Source: Paenibacillus tundrae (GTDB lineage Bacteria > Bacillota > Bacilli > Paenibacillales > Paenibacillaceae). From it: 64,000 nucleotides of DNA. The position numbers and the translations under genes were made by a program. Location: contig NZ_JAUSTI010000001.1 of the NCBI RefSeq assembly GCF_030812775.1, positions 186,001 to 250,000 of the forward strand. The letters are read 5' to 3'. Every line of letters starts with the position of its first letter. The first letter of the stretch is position 1. Shown in pieces: positions 17,021-25,283 of this stretch. The notes beneath the pieces are model-generated. The model was not told the DNA's origin and did not search any database. It saw nothing but the letters and a program-made list of their open reading frames with translations.

Positions 17021-17309
17021 TAGCGCGATTAAAGAGGGACTATTCGCAGTCCTATTCGTCGTGGCGGGCTTTTTGTTATGGCGTCAGATGGCGCGGATAC
17101 AAGACGACGGCCGCGCGCGTGAAGAACGGATGCTTGCCGCCGCTAAAGAGCGCGAGGATCAGATGTATTCGGACGCATTACGTAGAGAGGAGCGGCTCAT
17201 GCGACTGGCGGAGGATCTAACCGCGCGATTCGAGAAGCTTGCGTCGCAATACGATGGGCTTGCGCTGGATGTAACGGAGATTAAGAGCGTAATGAAAGGG
17301 GAGCGATAA
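17001..17309 (+). CDS. Holin-like protein, UviB/BhlA family
   Basis: A 102-residue protein with one N-terminal membrane segment (residues about 10-27, GLFAVLFVVAGFLLW) and a long charged coiled coil with R/E-rich repeats (REERMLAAAKEREDQMYSD). MEQAIFNSAIKEGLFAVLFV is the typical opening of the UviB/BhlA family, whose members act as holins or bacteriocin-linked membrane proteins. GGAGG precedes ATG 17001. It sits one base before the M23 lysin gene, which fits a lysis cassette. Confidence 0.8.
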   Translation: MEQAIFNSAIKEGLFAVLFVVAGFLLWRQMARIQDDGRAREERMLAAAKEREDQMYSDALRREERLMRLAEDLTARFEKLASQYDGLALDVTEIKSVMKGER

Positions 17310-17310
17310 T

Positions 17311-17949
17311 ATGAATCCATTCGAAAGTTACCGTTTGACGAGTCCGTTCGGATATCGTATTCATCCGGTTCATAAGACGAAGAAGTTTCACAGAGGAGTA
17401 GACCTCGTAGTAAGTCCATCGACAGGGCCGATTTACGCGTTCGTTGCGGGGGAAGTATTGCATGCGAAGATGGGCGCAACTGGTTCGGGATTCGGAGGTT
17501 ACGGTATCACAGTCGCGATTAAAGACGATAAGGGCTTCCTCCACGTATATGCGCACCTATCTTCCGCTGCGGTTTCGGTAGGTCAACGTGTTAAGCGCGG
17601 GCAGGAAGTCGGTAAGCAGGGTAGCACGGGAGTATCAACGGGGCCTCATCTACACTACGAAGTGCGGAAAGTGTGTACGCCTCAATACGGATATACCGCA
17701 ACAGAGTCCGGAGTTGTTGAGCCTACCGAATACCTGCGTAATTATTACGCGAATGAGACGAAGGGAGAGGCGGAAGTGAAGAAAGACGTAAAAGCAACCG
17801 TAAATGTCGGCGGAAAGAAAGTCGGAGAGGGCTACGTTGAGGGCGGCGTTACTTACGTTCCTGTCCGCGTAATTGCCGAAGCATTAGGCGCAAAGGTGTC
17901 GTGGGACGCGAAGACTAAAACGGTGACGATTACGAAGGAGGGCGTATAA
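17311..17949 (+). CDS. Endolysin: M23 metallopeptidase with C-terminal stalk domain
   Basis: A 212-residue lysin. Residues about 8-125 are an M23 (LytM/lysostaphin-type) zinc peptidase: HxxxD with H27 and D31 (FHRGVD), H82 in AHLS, and H113-x-H115 (HLHYE). These enzymes cut peptide cross-links in peptidoglycan. Residues about 160-212 form a copper-amine-oxidase-type stalk domain (VTYVPVRVIAEALGAKVSWD) in the place where lysins usually have a wall-binding domain. There is no signal peptide, so export must rely on the holin. GGGGAG lies upstream of ATG 17311. The next gene starts one base after the stop. Confidence 0.9.
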   Translation: MNPFESYRLTSPFGYRIHPVHKTKKFHRGVDLVVSPSTGPIYAFVAGEVLHAKMGATGSGFGGYGITVAIKDDKGFLHVYAHLSSAAVSVGQRVKRGQEVGKQGSTGVSTGPHLHYEVRKVCTPQYGYTATESGVVEPTEYLRNYYANETKGEAEVKKDVKATVNVGGKKVGEGYVEGGVTYVPVRVIAEALGAKVSWDAKTKTVTITKEGV

Positions 17950-17950
17950 T

Positions 17951-18193
17951 ATGTACGAAATCGGCGTAGTGGTTGCGGTAATTATTGCGATCGGTGAGTT
18001 CGCGAAGTTGTACGTGCCGGCGCGCTTTATACCGCTGTTATCGATGGGACTCGGCTTAATTGCGGGTCTCTTTTATATTCCGGCGGATTCGGTGGCTGAC
18101 GGAATTATGACGGGGATCATGACGGGATTGGCCGCGTGTAAACTGTATGATATCGGGGCAAAAACGTTAAGTAAGGCGAAAAGTAACGAGTAA
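17951..18193 (+). CDS. Second holin-like membrane protein
   Basis: An 80-residue protein with about three hydrophobic segments (GVVVAVIIAIGEFAKL; FIPLLSMGLGLIAGLFYI; IMTGIMTGLAACKLY) and a short basic tail. It follows the lysin after one base, with GGAGGG upstream. Size, topology and position are those of class I or II phage holins. No family-defining motif was found, so which of the two membrane proteins is the true holin is open. Confidence 0.7.
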   Translation: MYEIGVVVAVIIAIGEFAKLYVPARFIPLLSMGLGLIAGLFYIPADSVADGIMTGIMTGLAACKLYDIGAKTLSKAKSNE

Positions 18194-18200
18194 TAAATGA

Positions 18201-18242
18201 GGCGCAGTTCTCGCGGGATATCCGTTGAGGGCTGCGCCTTTT
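18201..18242 (+). terminator. Terminator after the lysis cassette
   Basis: GGCGCAG (18201-18207) pairs with CTGCGCC (18232-18238), followed by TTTT. It lies between converging genes and may serve both strands. Confidence 0.7.
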
Positions 18243-18248
18243 CTGCGT

Positions 18249-18836
18249 TTATTGGAGGCCGGCCTGCGCTTTCGATACGAGCTTGCCGTCTTGATACGTG
18301 ATGAGTGCGTTAGCTCCGATTGAACCTACGCCTTCATACGAGTATATCGCAGTTCCGTATCCTTCCGACATTAACTCGCCAGATCCTCCGACCAGCTTCG
18401 TTACTTCGTTAATCGTCATGCCTTCGGTTAAGTCAGCGAATATAGCAGCGGTCATTTTGCCGGCATTGATATCCGTTTCGGTACCGTAGTTTGCGCGGAT
18501 TGCCTTTTCGAGATCACGCGCCTGTTTCTCCTGATCTACGTAATCTTTCGCCGCTTCCTTATCGATGGACGCGATTATCTTTTTGGCTTCCGCAACTTCG
18601 GCCGAGTCCGGAAAGTCAACGATTAGTGCGTCGAGTTTCTTTTTCGCAAGCTGCGGATATCCTCCGTCAAGTTCCGCCTGCGCATCCGCAAATATGTCCG
18701 CAGCGGTCTTCGGCTTTTCCTGCGCGACTTCGACGGGAGCTGGCGTGGGTTCCGTAGCTTGCTGTGTGACCGTAGTAGACTCCGCGCATCCTGACAGCAA
18801 CAATACCGCAAAGATGGCGGCTACAAGTTTCTTCAT
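18249..18836 (-). CDS. Prophage-encoded lipoprotein with SmpA/OmlA-like domain
   Basis: A 195-residue lipoprotein on the strand opposite the late genes. The signal ends in a lipobox (LLLSGC); a Thr/Pro linker follows. Residues about 45-120 are helical with a TPR-like segment (GYPQLAKKKLDALIVDFPDSAEV). The C-terminal 60 residues (LTEGMTINEVTKLVGGSGEL ... ALITYQDGKLVSKAQ) look like an SmpA/OmlA or BLIP-type beta-lactamase-inhibitor-like domain. Start ATG 18836 has GGAGG about 12 bases upstream; an earlier ATG at 18857 overlaps the ribosome site. A TATAAT reads leftward at 18874-18879. A gene expressed in the lysogen (superinfection exclusion or surface change) is a fair inference. Confidence 0.75.
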   Translation of the reverse strand: MKKLVAAIFAVLLLSGCAESTTVTQQATEPTPAPVEVAQEKPKTAADIFADAQAELDGGYPQLAKKKLDALIVDFPDSAEVAEAKKIIASIDKEAAKDYVDQEKQARDLEKAIRANYGTETDINAGKMTAAIFADLTEGMTINEVTKLVGGSGELMSEGYGTAIYSYEGVGSIGANALITYQDGKLVSKAQAGLQ

Positions 18837-18913
18837 TATATGTAAGTACCTCCGCATAGTAAATATTACCTAAATTATACAACGTACATTACGATCGCGG
18901 TAGCCCCTACGTT

Positions 18914-19312
18914 TCATTTGCGTTGCAGCCACTCCGGAATCGACGGATCAATGAAATCCTTCGTAGGTACTCCGAGATAACTCCGCATCACATCCGTAGC
19001 TTGCGGCGCAAGTATCATCCAGCGCAGTTTCATCTCCGATTGATAGCCGCGACATTTATAGCGCGCCACCACTCCGTCGCTATCCGTCAACTCTTCGTAT
19101 ACTTTGATTCCGCGCGTCCGAAACTGCTTGCGGATCTCGTAAATGTCTGCGGTGAGTTTACGTTGAGCCTCGGCGATCATATCCGCATATGGTGCCGGAG
19201 TTTTCAGCGTTGTATTGATCAGCGCGGCGTCACGTTCGAATGCGGTTAATACGCGCGGGAGAATGATGTGCGCTTTGATTAGCGCGCGATCTTCGTCGGT
19301 AATGTCGATCAT
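18914..19312 (-). CDS. Unknown prophage protein behind a LexA-box promoter
   Basis: A 132-residue soluble, largely helical protein with no motif I can name (MIDITDEDRALIKAHIILPR ... TPAPYADMIAEAQRKLTADI). A central pair of strands contains YEELTDSDGVVARYKCRG with a single Cys. GGAG is 11 bases before the ATG. The promoter just upstream has a GAAC-N4-GTTC operator, so induction by DNA damage is likely. The lipoprotein gene lies 78 bases downstream on the same strand, so the two may share a transcript. Possible roles include prophage induction or host takeover, but nothing in the sequence proves this. Confidence 0.6.
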   Translation of the reverse strand: MIDITDEDRALIKAHIILPRVLTAFERDAALINTTLKTPAPYADMIAEAQRKLTADIYEIRKQFRTRGIKVYEELTDSDGVVARYKCRGYQSEMKLRWMILAPQATDVMRSYLGVPTKDFIDPSIPEWLQRK

Positions 19313-19332
19313 TTTCGTTTCAACTCCGTTAC

Positions 19333-19377
19333 AGAACGTTTGTTCTTATTATAGTGCAGGAGGGACGGAATATACAA
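19333..19377 (-). promoter_or_regulatory. Leftward sigma-A promoter with LexA-type operator
   Basis: Reading leftward: -35 TTGTAT (19372-19377), 18-base spacer, -10 TATAAT (19348-19353), then GAACGTTTGTTC (19334-19345), which fits the Bacillus LexA/DinR core GAAC-N4-GTTC. The operator covers the expected transcription start of the 18914-19312 gene. Confidence 0.72.
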
Positions 19378-19391
19378 CGTAGCATCCCCGC

Positions 19392-19420
19392 TTGATATTA
19401 CGTTTATTATTTCGTATAAT
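19392..19420 (+). promoter_or_regulatory. Rightward sigma-A promoter pointing into attR
   Basis: TTGATA (19392-19397), 17 bases, TATAAT (19415-19420): a near-consensus promoter back to back with the leftward one. No gene follows before attR. In the excised circle it would read across attP into the left end of the phage genome. Confidence 0.65.
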
Positions 19421-19565
19421 GAACGAGACCTGAACGCACAGAAGCGGAAGGGGAACTACGATAACACAACGTATAAATGAACGGTGGGTCCTCGTGTGTT
19501 GGACGCAAATTTAACGATATATTAGCGGAGGAAAGCGGGTTGCTATGCGGAAACACTGCGTTTTC

Positions 19566-19621
19566 GACTTAAAATCCTGCGGTAGGTGACTACCGTACCG
19601 GTTCGATCCCGGTCCTCGGCA
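19566..19621 (+). other. Prophage right attachment site (attR): 3' half of tRNA-Leu(UAA)
   Basis: From G19566 the sequence matches the 3' half of a bacterial tRNA-Leu: anticodon loop CTTAAAA (anticodon TAA, 19570-19572), 3' anticodon stem TCCTG, long variable arm CGGTAG-GTGA-CTACCG, T arm ACCGG-TTCGATC-CCGGT, acceptor CCTCGGC and discriminator A 19621. The 5' half is absent: the bases before G19566 do not form a D arm, a 5' anticodon stem or an acceptor strand. This is what is left at the far end when a phage integrates at the 3' end of a tRNA gene. The rebuilt full tRNA should stand at the left end, outside the window. Confidence 0.85.
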
Positions 19622-19636
19622 TCCATTAAGAGAAAA

Positions 19637-19674
19637 GGAAATTCCTTGATATATCAGGGGGTTTCCTTTTTTTT
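19637..19674 (+). terminator. Terminator of the tRNA-Leu locus
   Basis: GGAAA (19637-19641) pairs with TTTCC (19662-19666), with further inner pairing (TTGATATATCA), then eight Ts. It lies just after the tRNA fragment and marks the start of host sequence. Confidence 0.7.
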
Positions 19675-20082
19675 ATACTTTCAAATGAGGGTCTTGAATC
19701 ATAGGCGTTACCCCCTTATCTTCTGTTGGAGACGGATTGAGGGCAGGCATAACCTGTTGGATGCAAGACCTCTCATGTCATCCAGACAAAAGATAATACA
19801 TAGAATTTAGTGTACTTAGACAAATTTAAAACCTCTGGCAATGTTGGCTATGAATATTTAGGTACAGTATAGCTGAATATTCATATTTGTGTTGCATTTT
19901 TTGCGTTCAGATCAGTATCCGATCTTTTTTAATGGGGCATTGTGGGATGGGTAATGATGCAATCCCGTGGTGGTCGTTATGAAGACAAGGGATGTTGGTG
20001 TATACTGGCTATAGGCATATATTACCTTTATCTTGCGGAGCTCAAAGTTAACCAAATACATTTTTAATGGAGGACTCGACAT
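19675..20082 (+). other. Intergenic host sequence after the prophage
   Basis: No coding frame with a ribosome site was found in about 400 bases. A weak 5-bp hairpin AGATC/GATCT with a T run lies at 19909-19930. The promoter and ribosome site (GGAGG, 20069-20073) of the M16C gene lie at the right end. It may hold decayed sequence from earlier insertions at this tRNA. Confidence 0.4.
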
Positions 20083-23004
20083 ATGTTGAAACAGCTTCAG
20101 TCTTATCAAGTAATCCAAGAACGCAGGATGGAGGAACTGAAATCTGACGGCTACTTGCTGGAACACAAAAAGTCAGGCGCCAAAATTGTCCTTATGTCCA
20201 ATGAAGATGACAATAAAGTATTTAGTATCGGTTTTAGAACACCACCTAGCGATAATACGGGCGTACCTCATATTCTGGAGCATTCCGTATTATGCGGCTC
20301 TAAGAAGTTTCCGGCGAAGGATTCATTTGTTGAATTGTTGAAGGGGTCACTCAATACATTTCTGAATGCAATGACGTACCCAGACAAAACGATCTATCCT
20401 ATTGCAAGCCGTAATGAGCATGATTTTCATAATTTGATGGACATTTATCTGGATGCGGTGTTAAATACGAATATTTATGAGAACGAAAAAATATTTTTGC
20501 AGGAAGGTTGGAATTACAAATTACCTTCTGCAGAGGATGAATTAACATATAACGGCGTTGTTTACAACGAAATGAAGGGTGCTTTTTCTTCACCTGAACG
20601 GATTGTTCGCAGAGCTGTGCTCAACTCTCTATTCCCAGACACAACGTACTCCAAGGAATCGGGAGGTATCCCAGACGAGATTACAGATCTAACCTATCAA
20701 GGACTCTTGGATTTCCATACAAAGTATTATCATCCTTCTAATAGCTTCATTTATTTGTATGGAGACATGGATATGGAAGAGAAGCTTAAGTGGTTGGATG
20801 AAACGTACCTGAGTCAATACGATCGGATGGAGACAGATTCGGAGATTGAGCTGCAGCCTTCATTTGGTGAACGTGTCGATGTGGTACAAACGTATTCGGC
20901 CGGAACGACAGAATCGGAAGTGGACAACAGCTTCTTAACCTATAATGCAGTTATTGGAACAAGCTTGGATCAAGAGCTGAATATTGCCTTTCAAATATTA
21001 CAATATGCGCTTCTGAATGCTCCAGGTGCGGTATTGAAGCAGGCGTTGCTCGACAAAGGAATTGCCAAAGACGTATATGGCTCATATGATGATAGCTTGT
21101 ACCAGCCGGTCATGACGATTGGGCTGAAGAAGAGTAATTTAGAGAGTAAACAGGTGTTCCTCGATACGGTTCACGAAGTGCTTGAGCGCGTTGTGCGCGA
21201 AGGGATCGATCCGAAGGCACTGTTAGCCGGAATTAATTCATATGAATTTAATCATCGGGAGGCAGACTTTGGAAGAATGCCTAAAGGGCTGATCTACGGC
21301 TTCTACACGCTGCAGAGCTGGTTATATGACGACAAGGCACCGTTTACCCATTTGGAGGCCAATGCTGTATTTGCTTCGCTCAGAACGAAGATGAATGAAG
21401 GCTACTTTGAGCAACTGATTCAGCAATATTTATTGCAAAATACGCACACGTCGTTTGTGGCCGTGACTCCGGATAAAGGGCTCAGTTTGCGTAAGGAAGA
21501 GGCATTGAAATCTCGTTTGAAATCACTCCAAGCCAGTCTGAGTACAGAAGAGATTGAGCAACTGGTTCAACGTACCAAGGAACTCGCGGATTATCAGAAT
21601 GCACCTTCAACCAAAGAACAACAGCAGGTCATTCCAACCTTATCGATTGAAGATATCGATCCGCAAGCGTCCAAATTATCGAATACATTAAAGTCCGTCG
21701 ATGGGACAACGATTGTACATCACAATCTGTACACGAACGGAATTGGATATCTGAAATTGCTGTTTAATGTGAAGGAAGTTCCTGAGCATTTACAGCCGTA
21801 CTTAGGACTTTTGAAAAGTGTGTTAGGTTATGTGGACACCGCAAACTTCAAATTCAATGGTCTGTCCAATGAAATTCACATCCATTCCGGTGGAATCAGT
21901 GCCAACGTATGTGCGAGCGCGGATGCTCGTCAATATAATACGTATAAAGCTCATTTTGAGATTGAAGCTAAAATTCTATATGATAAGCTGGATTTTGCTT
22001 TTGATATGATTGAGGAAATTGTACTGACTTCGCAGTTCCACGATACGAAGCGGTTGTACGAGATCATTTCCCAATTGAAGGGCAGACTGCAGCGTAGCTT
22101 GATCAATAGTGGGCATTCGGCAGCAATGGGCAGATCCTCTGCCAAACATTCAGCCGTAGCCGCTTTCCGGGAAGCGGTAAGTGGAGTGGCATTCTATCAG
22201 TGGCTTGAGGAGCTTCAGGCAAATTATGAAGATCGCAAAGAAGAACTAACGAACCGTCTGAAAGAACTGACGGGAATGATCTTTAGACCTGAGAATCTAC
22301 TAGTAAGTTATACGGCTGATGATCAGGGATATGCTAGTCTAGAGCAGCACGTATCGAAACTAAAAGCGAAGCTGTATACGCAAGAGGTTGTTAAAGAACA
22401 TACTGAGTTCCAAGCAGTCCATCATAACGAGGGCTTCAAGTCTCCATCAGAGGTTCAATACGTCGTGCAGACAGGAAACTTCATCCATAAAGGATTCGAG
22501 TATACAGGTTCACTTCGCGTATTGCAAGGAATTCTGTCACTGGACTATTTATGGACAAATATTCGCGCTAAAGGTGGCGCATATGGCTGTATGACAGGTT
22601 TCAGACGGAATGGCGACAGCTATATGGCATCCTACAGGGATCCTAACCTAGAGAAAACCTATAACGTGTACGAAGAGATGCCGCAGTATTTGCAAAATTT
22701 CAAAGCGGATTCACGCGAAATGACCCGTTATATCATTGGTGCCATTCAAGACCTTGATGCGCCTAGAACTCCATACGCAGAGGGAAGCTTCTCATTGGAG
22801 TGTTACTTGTCTAATGTGACGGAGGCAGACCTCCAGAAAGAAAGAGATGAAGTGCTGAGCACCACAGAAGCACACATCGTTAACTTTGCTTCGCTGATCT
22901 CTGCAATCCTTGAAGAGAAACATCGGTGCGTTATTGGTAATGAGAGCAAAATTGAGGAACAACGTGAATTGTTCGACGAAACACTTGATTTGATCAAGTA
23001 TTAA
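20083..23004 (+). CDS. M16C-family metallopeptidase (PreP/HypA-like)
   Basis: A 973-residue single-chain pitrilysin-type peptidase. The inverted zinc motif HxxEH is at residues 63-67 (HILEH), within VPHILEHSVLCGS; the distal Glu region is the NEMKGAFSSP segment near residue 165. The C-terminal half keeps the substrate-clamp segment (IRAKGGAYGCMTGFRRNGD). Length and layout match subfamily M16C (presequence protease and relatives), which degrade short unfolded peptides in the cytoplasm or organelle; there is no signal peptide. The start ATG follows GGAGG by nine bases. It is a stand-alone gene ending in a strong terminator. Confidence 0.92.
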   Translation: MLKQLQSYQVIQERRMEELKSDGYLLEHKKSGAKIVLMSNEDDNKVFSIGFRTPPSDNTGVPHILEHSVLCGSKKFPAKDSFVELLKGSLNTFLNAMTYPDKTIYPIASRNEHDFHNLMDIYLDAVLNTNIYENEKIFLQEGWNYKLPSAEDELTYNGVVYNEMKGAFSSPERIVRRAVLNSLFPDTTYSKESGGIPDEITDLTYQGLLDFHTKYYHPSNSFIYLYGDMDMEEKLKWLDETYLSQYDRMETDSEIELQPSFGERVDVVQTYSAGTTESEVDNSFLTYNAVIGTSLDQELNIAFQILQYALLNAPGAVLKQALLDKGIAKDVYGSYDDSLYQPVMTIGLKKSNLESKQVFLDTVHEVLERVVREGIDPKALLAGINSYEFNHREADFGRMPKGLIYGFYTLQSWLYDDKAPFTHLEANAVFASLRTKMNEGYFEQLIQQYLLQNTHTSFVAVTPDKGLSLRKEEALKSRLKSLQASLSTEEIEQLVQRTKELADYQNAPSTKEQQQVIPTLSIEDIDPQASKLSNTLKSVDGTTIVHHNLYTNGIGYLKLLFNVKEVPEHLQPYLGLLKSVLGYVDTANFKFNGLSNEIHIHSGGISANVCASADARQYNTYKAHFEIEAKILYDKLDFAFDMIEEIVLTSQFHDTKRLYEIISQLKGRLQRSLINSGHSAAMGRSSAKHSAVAAFREAVSGVAFYQWLEELQANYEDRKEELTNRLKELTGMIFRPENLLVSYTADDQGYASLEQHVSKLKAKLYTQEVVKEHTEFQAVHHNEGFKSPSEVQYVVQTGNFIHKGFEYTGSLRVLQGILSLDYLWTNIRAKGGAYGCMTGFRRNGDSYMASYRDPNLEKTYNVYEEMPQYLQNFKADSREMTRYIIGAIQDLDAPRTPYAEGSFSLECYLSNVTEADLQKERDEVLSTTEAHIVNFASLISAILEEKHRCVIGNESKIEEQRELFDETLDLIKY

Positions 23005-23067
23005 TCATAAACAACCAGAAGCGTTTGACTTAACTTGTGATTCACTTGATTTAAATGCTATAAATTA

Positions 23068-23108
23068 GCGCCTTCTCCGGTGGATAACGCCTTGGAGAAG
23101 GCGTTTTT
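23068..23108 (+). terminator. Strong terminator after the M16C gene
   Basis: CGCCTTCTCC (23069-23078) pairs perfectly with GGAGAAGGCG (23094-23103), followed by TTTTT. Confidence 0.9.
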
Positions 23109-23269
23109 GCTTATGTGTTTGTATTTTGATACGCTATGGCTCAATATCAGATAGGTTTAACAACTAAGTGCGGCACATAGTAGACTAGCAGAGAGAGGCT
23201 CAAATTGCAGGTGGTGTGCAGATTTCTAGCCTGTGGTCTTCGGTTATGTTAAAATGATGGATAGTCTAT

Positions 23270-23317
23270 GAGCCGACGGTAGCGGCTCACACAGCTAGCA
23301 GCCAGCTAGATGGCTGC
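23270..23317 (+). promoter_or_regulatory. Two tandem hairpins in the ung leader
   Basis: GAGCCG/CGGCTC (23270-23288) and GCAGCCA/TGGCTGC (23298-23317) are two perfect stems about 40 bases before the ung start. No T run follows either, so they are not terminators. Function unknown. Confidence 0.4.
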
Positions 23318-23355
23318 AAAGGTACGTATTCATCCAGGGGAAGGAGCCTACATCT

Positions 23356-24024
23356 ATGTTTGGAAATGATTGGGATTCGGTGTTGCATGAAGAAGTGAAT
23401 GCCGAGTACTTCAATAAAATTCGTTATGCGCTGGCGGCAGAGTACAAAACGCAAACTGTATATCCGTCTAAGGAGAATTTGTTCTCAGCGCTAAAGCTCA
23501 CCCCGTATCATCAGGTCAAAGCAGTCATTATTGGACAAGACCCTTATCATGGTGAGGGCCAAGCTCATGGGTTGAGTTTTTCAGTTATGCCAGGTGTACG
23601 CATTCCACCATCCTTGAGAAACATCTATAAGGAAATGCATGCTGATCTGGGTCTTCCTATTCCTGCACATGGTTATTTGGTTCATTGGGCCAAACAGGGG
23701 GTATTGCTGCTTAACAATGTGTTAACTGTACGTGAAGGTCAACCTAACTCACATCAAGGTCTAGGCTGGCAAACATTTACGGATGCCGTGATACGGGAAT
23801 TGAACGAGCGTTCGGAGCCTATGGTATTTATGCTGTGGGGCAGTCATGCCCAGAAGAAGGGTGCCTTTATCCATCGAGACAAGCATCTGGTGTTGGAGTC
23901 CACACATCCAAGTCCGCTTGCAGCCCATCGTGGATTCTTTGGCAGTCGTCCCTTCTCGAAGGCCAATGATTTCTTGACCTCCAAAGGTATTGAACCGATC
24001 GACTGGAATATACCGCAAAACTAG
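23356..24024 (+). CDS. ung: Uracil-DNA glycosylase, family 1
   Basis: A 222-residue enzyme that removes uracil from DNA, starting base excision repair. The water-activating motif GQDPYH lies at residues 60-65 (Asp62 catalytic), followed by GEGQAHGLSFSV. The LLLNNVLTVREGQPNSH segment and the HPSPLAAHRGFFG minor-groove loop (His184 catalytic) are both intact. Length is normal for the family. AAGGAG lies nine to ten bases before the ATG. An unknown gene follows closely and may be co-transcribed. Confidence 0.97.
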   Translation: MFGNDWDSVLHEEVNAEYFNKIRYALAAEYKTQTVYPSKENLFSALKLTPYHQVKAVIIGQDPYHGEGQAHGLSFSVMPGVRIPPSLRNIYKEMHADLGLPIPAHGYLVHWAKQGVLLLNNVLTVREGQPNSHQGLGWQTFTDAVIRELNERSEPMVFMLWGSHAQKKGAFIHRDKHLVLESTHPSPLAAHRGFFGSRPFSKANDFLTSKGIEPIDWNIPQN

Positions 24025-24043
24025 ACAAATGAGGGTGAGGACA

Positions 24044-24463
24044 TTGCGACATTGGGTGGGACGAAAAGTAGCTGTATACCGAGCGACTGGTATTCGAGAG
24101 CCGTTAAAAGGAACGCTGGTCGATTGGGACGAAGAATCGGGTTGTGTACGGATTGGGCCTAAACGTATCAAAGTATCGTTCGATAATATCGCAATGATCA
24201 GACCCTTGCCCGAGGAGAGCCTGCCTTTGAAGAAGGCGCGTTCTGAGGTGCATAAGGTTGGATATGTCATGAAGAAGGCCATACAGTTTGATAATGCGAT
24301 TTACTTTAAATCAGAAGTGATGATATGGAGAAGAGCCAAAATTGTAGCATTATCCACTACGATCCTCCGCCATGACGAAGATCAGGTTGAGATTGCAGAT
24401 GGACGATTTCTTCGCAAGGACAAATATATGTTTGTCGTGCGTTCACGACGAGGAATTCGTTAA
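24044..24463 (+). CDS. Conserved-looking protein of unknown function after ung
   Basis: A 139-residue basic protein. TTG 24044 is preferred because GAGGGTGAGG lies just upstream; ATG 24029 has no ribosome site. The first 50 residues look like an SH3/LSm-like beta barrel (GRKVAVYRATGIREPLKGTL ... GPKRIKVSFDNIAMIRPLP). The second half is another beta-rich unit. Such folds often bind nucleic acid, but that is a guess. It is 20 bases after ung and ends before a terminator, so a two-gene operon is likely. Confidence 0.65.
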   Translation: MRHWVGRKVAVYRATGIREPLKGTLVDWDEESGCVRIGPKRIKVSFDNIAMIRPLPEESLPLKKARSEVHKVGYVMKKAIQFDNAIYFKSEVMIWRRAKIVALSTTILRHDEDQVEIADGRFLRKDKYMFVVRSRRGIR

Positions 24464-24573
24464 ACATATCAATATATTTAATATTCATTTCATGTATAGA
24501 TCATCTGGATTTAATCTTTAGCCGTTATATTAAGTATAACAACCCCTTCTAAATGATGTGTAATAACATGGGA

Positions 24574-24603
24574 GCCCGACCGGCTGCAAACGGTCGGGCT
24601 TTT
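24574..24603 (+). terminator. Terminator after the ung operon
   Basis: GCCCGACCG (24574-24582) pairs with CGGTCGGGC (24591-24599) over an 8-base loop, then TTTT. Confidence 0.88.
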
Positions 24604-24698
24604 CTGGTCTTGTCGGAATGTAAAATGGAGTAACATAGCAATGACATTTGTGATATATACTAGTGAGATAAACAACAAGAGACAAGGAGTGAAGACGG

Positions 24699-25283
24699 AT
24701 GAAACGTATATGTGTTTTTGCAGGTTCTAATCCAGGTCATCAGCCGGAATATACACAGCAAGCTATTGAATTAGGCAAACGAATTGCTACAGGCGGGTAT
24801 ACTCTCGTCTATGGTGGATCATGTATGGGACTTATGGGTGCGGTGGCCGACGCAGCGCTACAGCATGGTGGTGAAGTGATTGGTGTTATGCCTACAGGGC
24901 TGTTTCGGGGAGAAATTGTACATGGAGGTCTCACACAGCTGATCGAGGTAGGCACGATGCATGAGCGGAAAGCTACGATGGCTGAGCTATCGGATGGTTT
25001 TATCGCTCTACCCGGGGGTATGGGCACGTTTGAGGAATTGTTCGAAGTATTATGCTGGGCTCAAATTGGTATTCACCGTAAACCTGTGGGTCTATTAAAT
25101 GTGAAAGGGTACTACGAACCGCTTATGAAGATGGTGGAGCATAGCGTGCATGAAGGATTTTCGAATACTTCACATCTTAGTCTATGGAGTTTGGAATCCG
25201 ATCCGGAAACATTGTTAGAACACATGTCTGCCTATGTTCCAGTTGAATTATCTCAAAAGTGGTCCCAGCTAGATAAGAAGTGA
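24699..25283 (+). CDS. LOG-family nucleotide 5'-monophosphate phosphoribohydrolase
   Basis: A 194-residue Rossmann-fold protein with the family's two signatures: GGSCMGLMG near residue 40 and [12 protein letters not shown] near residue 105. LOG enzymes (first known from plant cytokinin activation) release the base from nucleoside monophosphates; in bacteria such as B. subtilis YvdD the physiological role is less clear. The ATG is preceded by AAGGAG. It stands alone between a terminator and a spore peptide gene. Confidence 0.9.
   Translation: MKRICVFAGSNPGHQPEYTQQAIELGKRIATGGYTLVYGGSCMGLMGAVADAALQHGGEVIGVMPTGLFRGEIVHGGLTQLIEVGTMHERKATMAELSDGFIALPGGMGTFEELFEVLCWAQIGIHRKPVGLLNVKGYYEPLMKMVEHSVHEGFSNTSHLSLWSLESDPETLLEHMSAYVPVELSQKWSQLDKK

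Noticed and set aside
19477..19572. A 31-codon frame from ATG 19477 across the attR edge
   Set aside because: No ribosome site before ATG 19477, odd composition, and the stop lies in the tRNA fragment.
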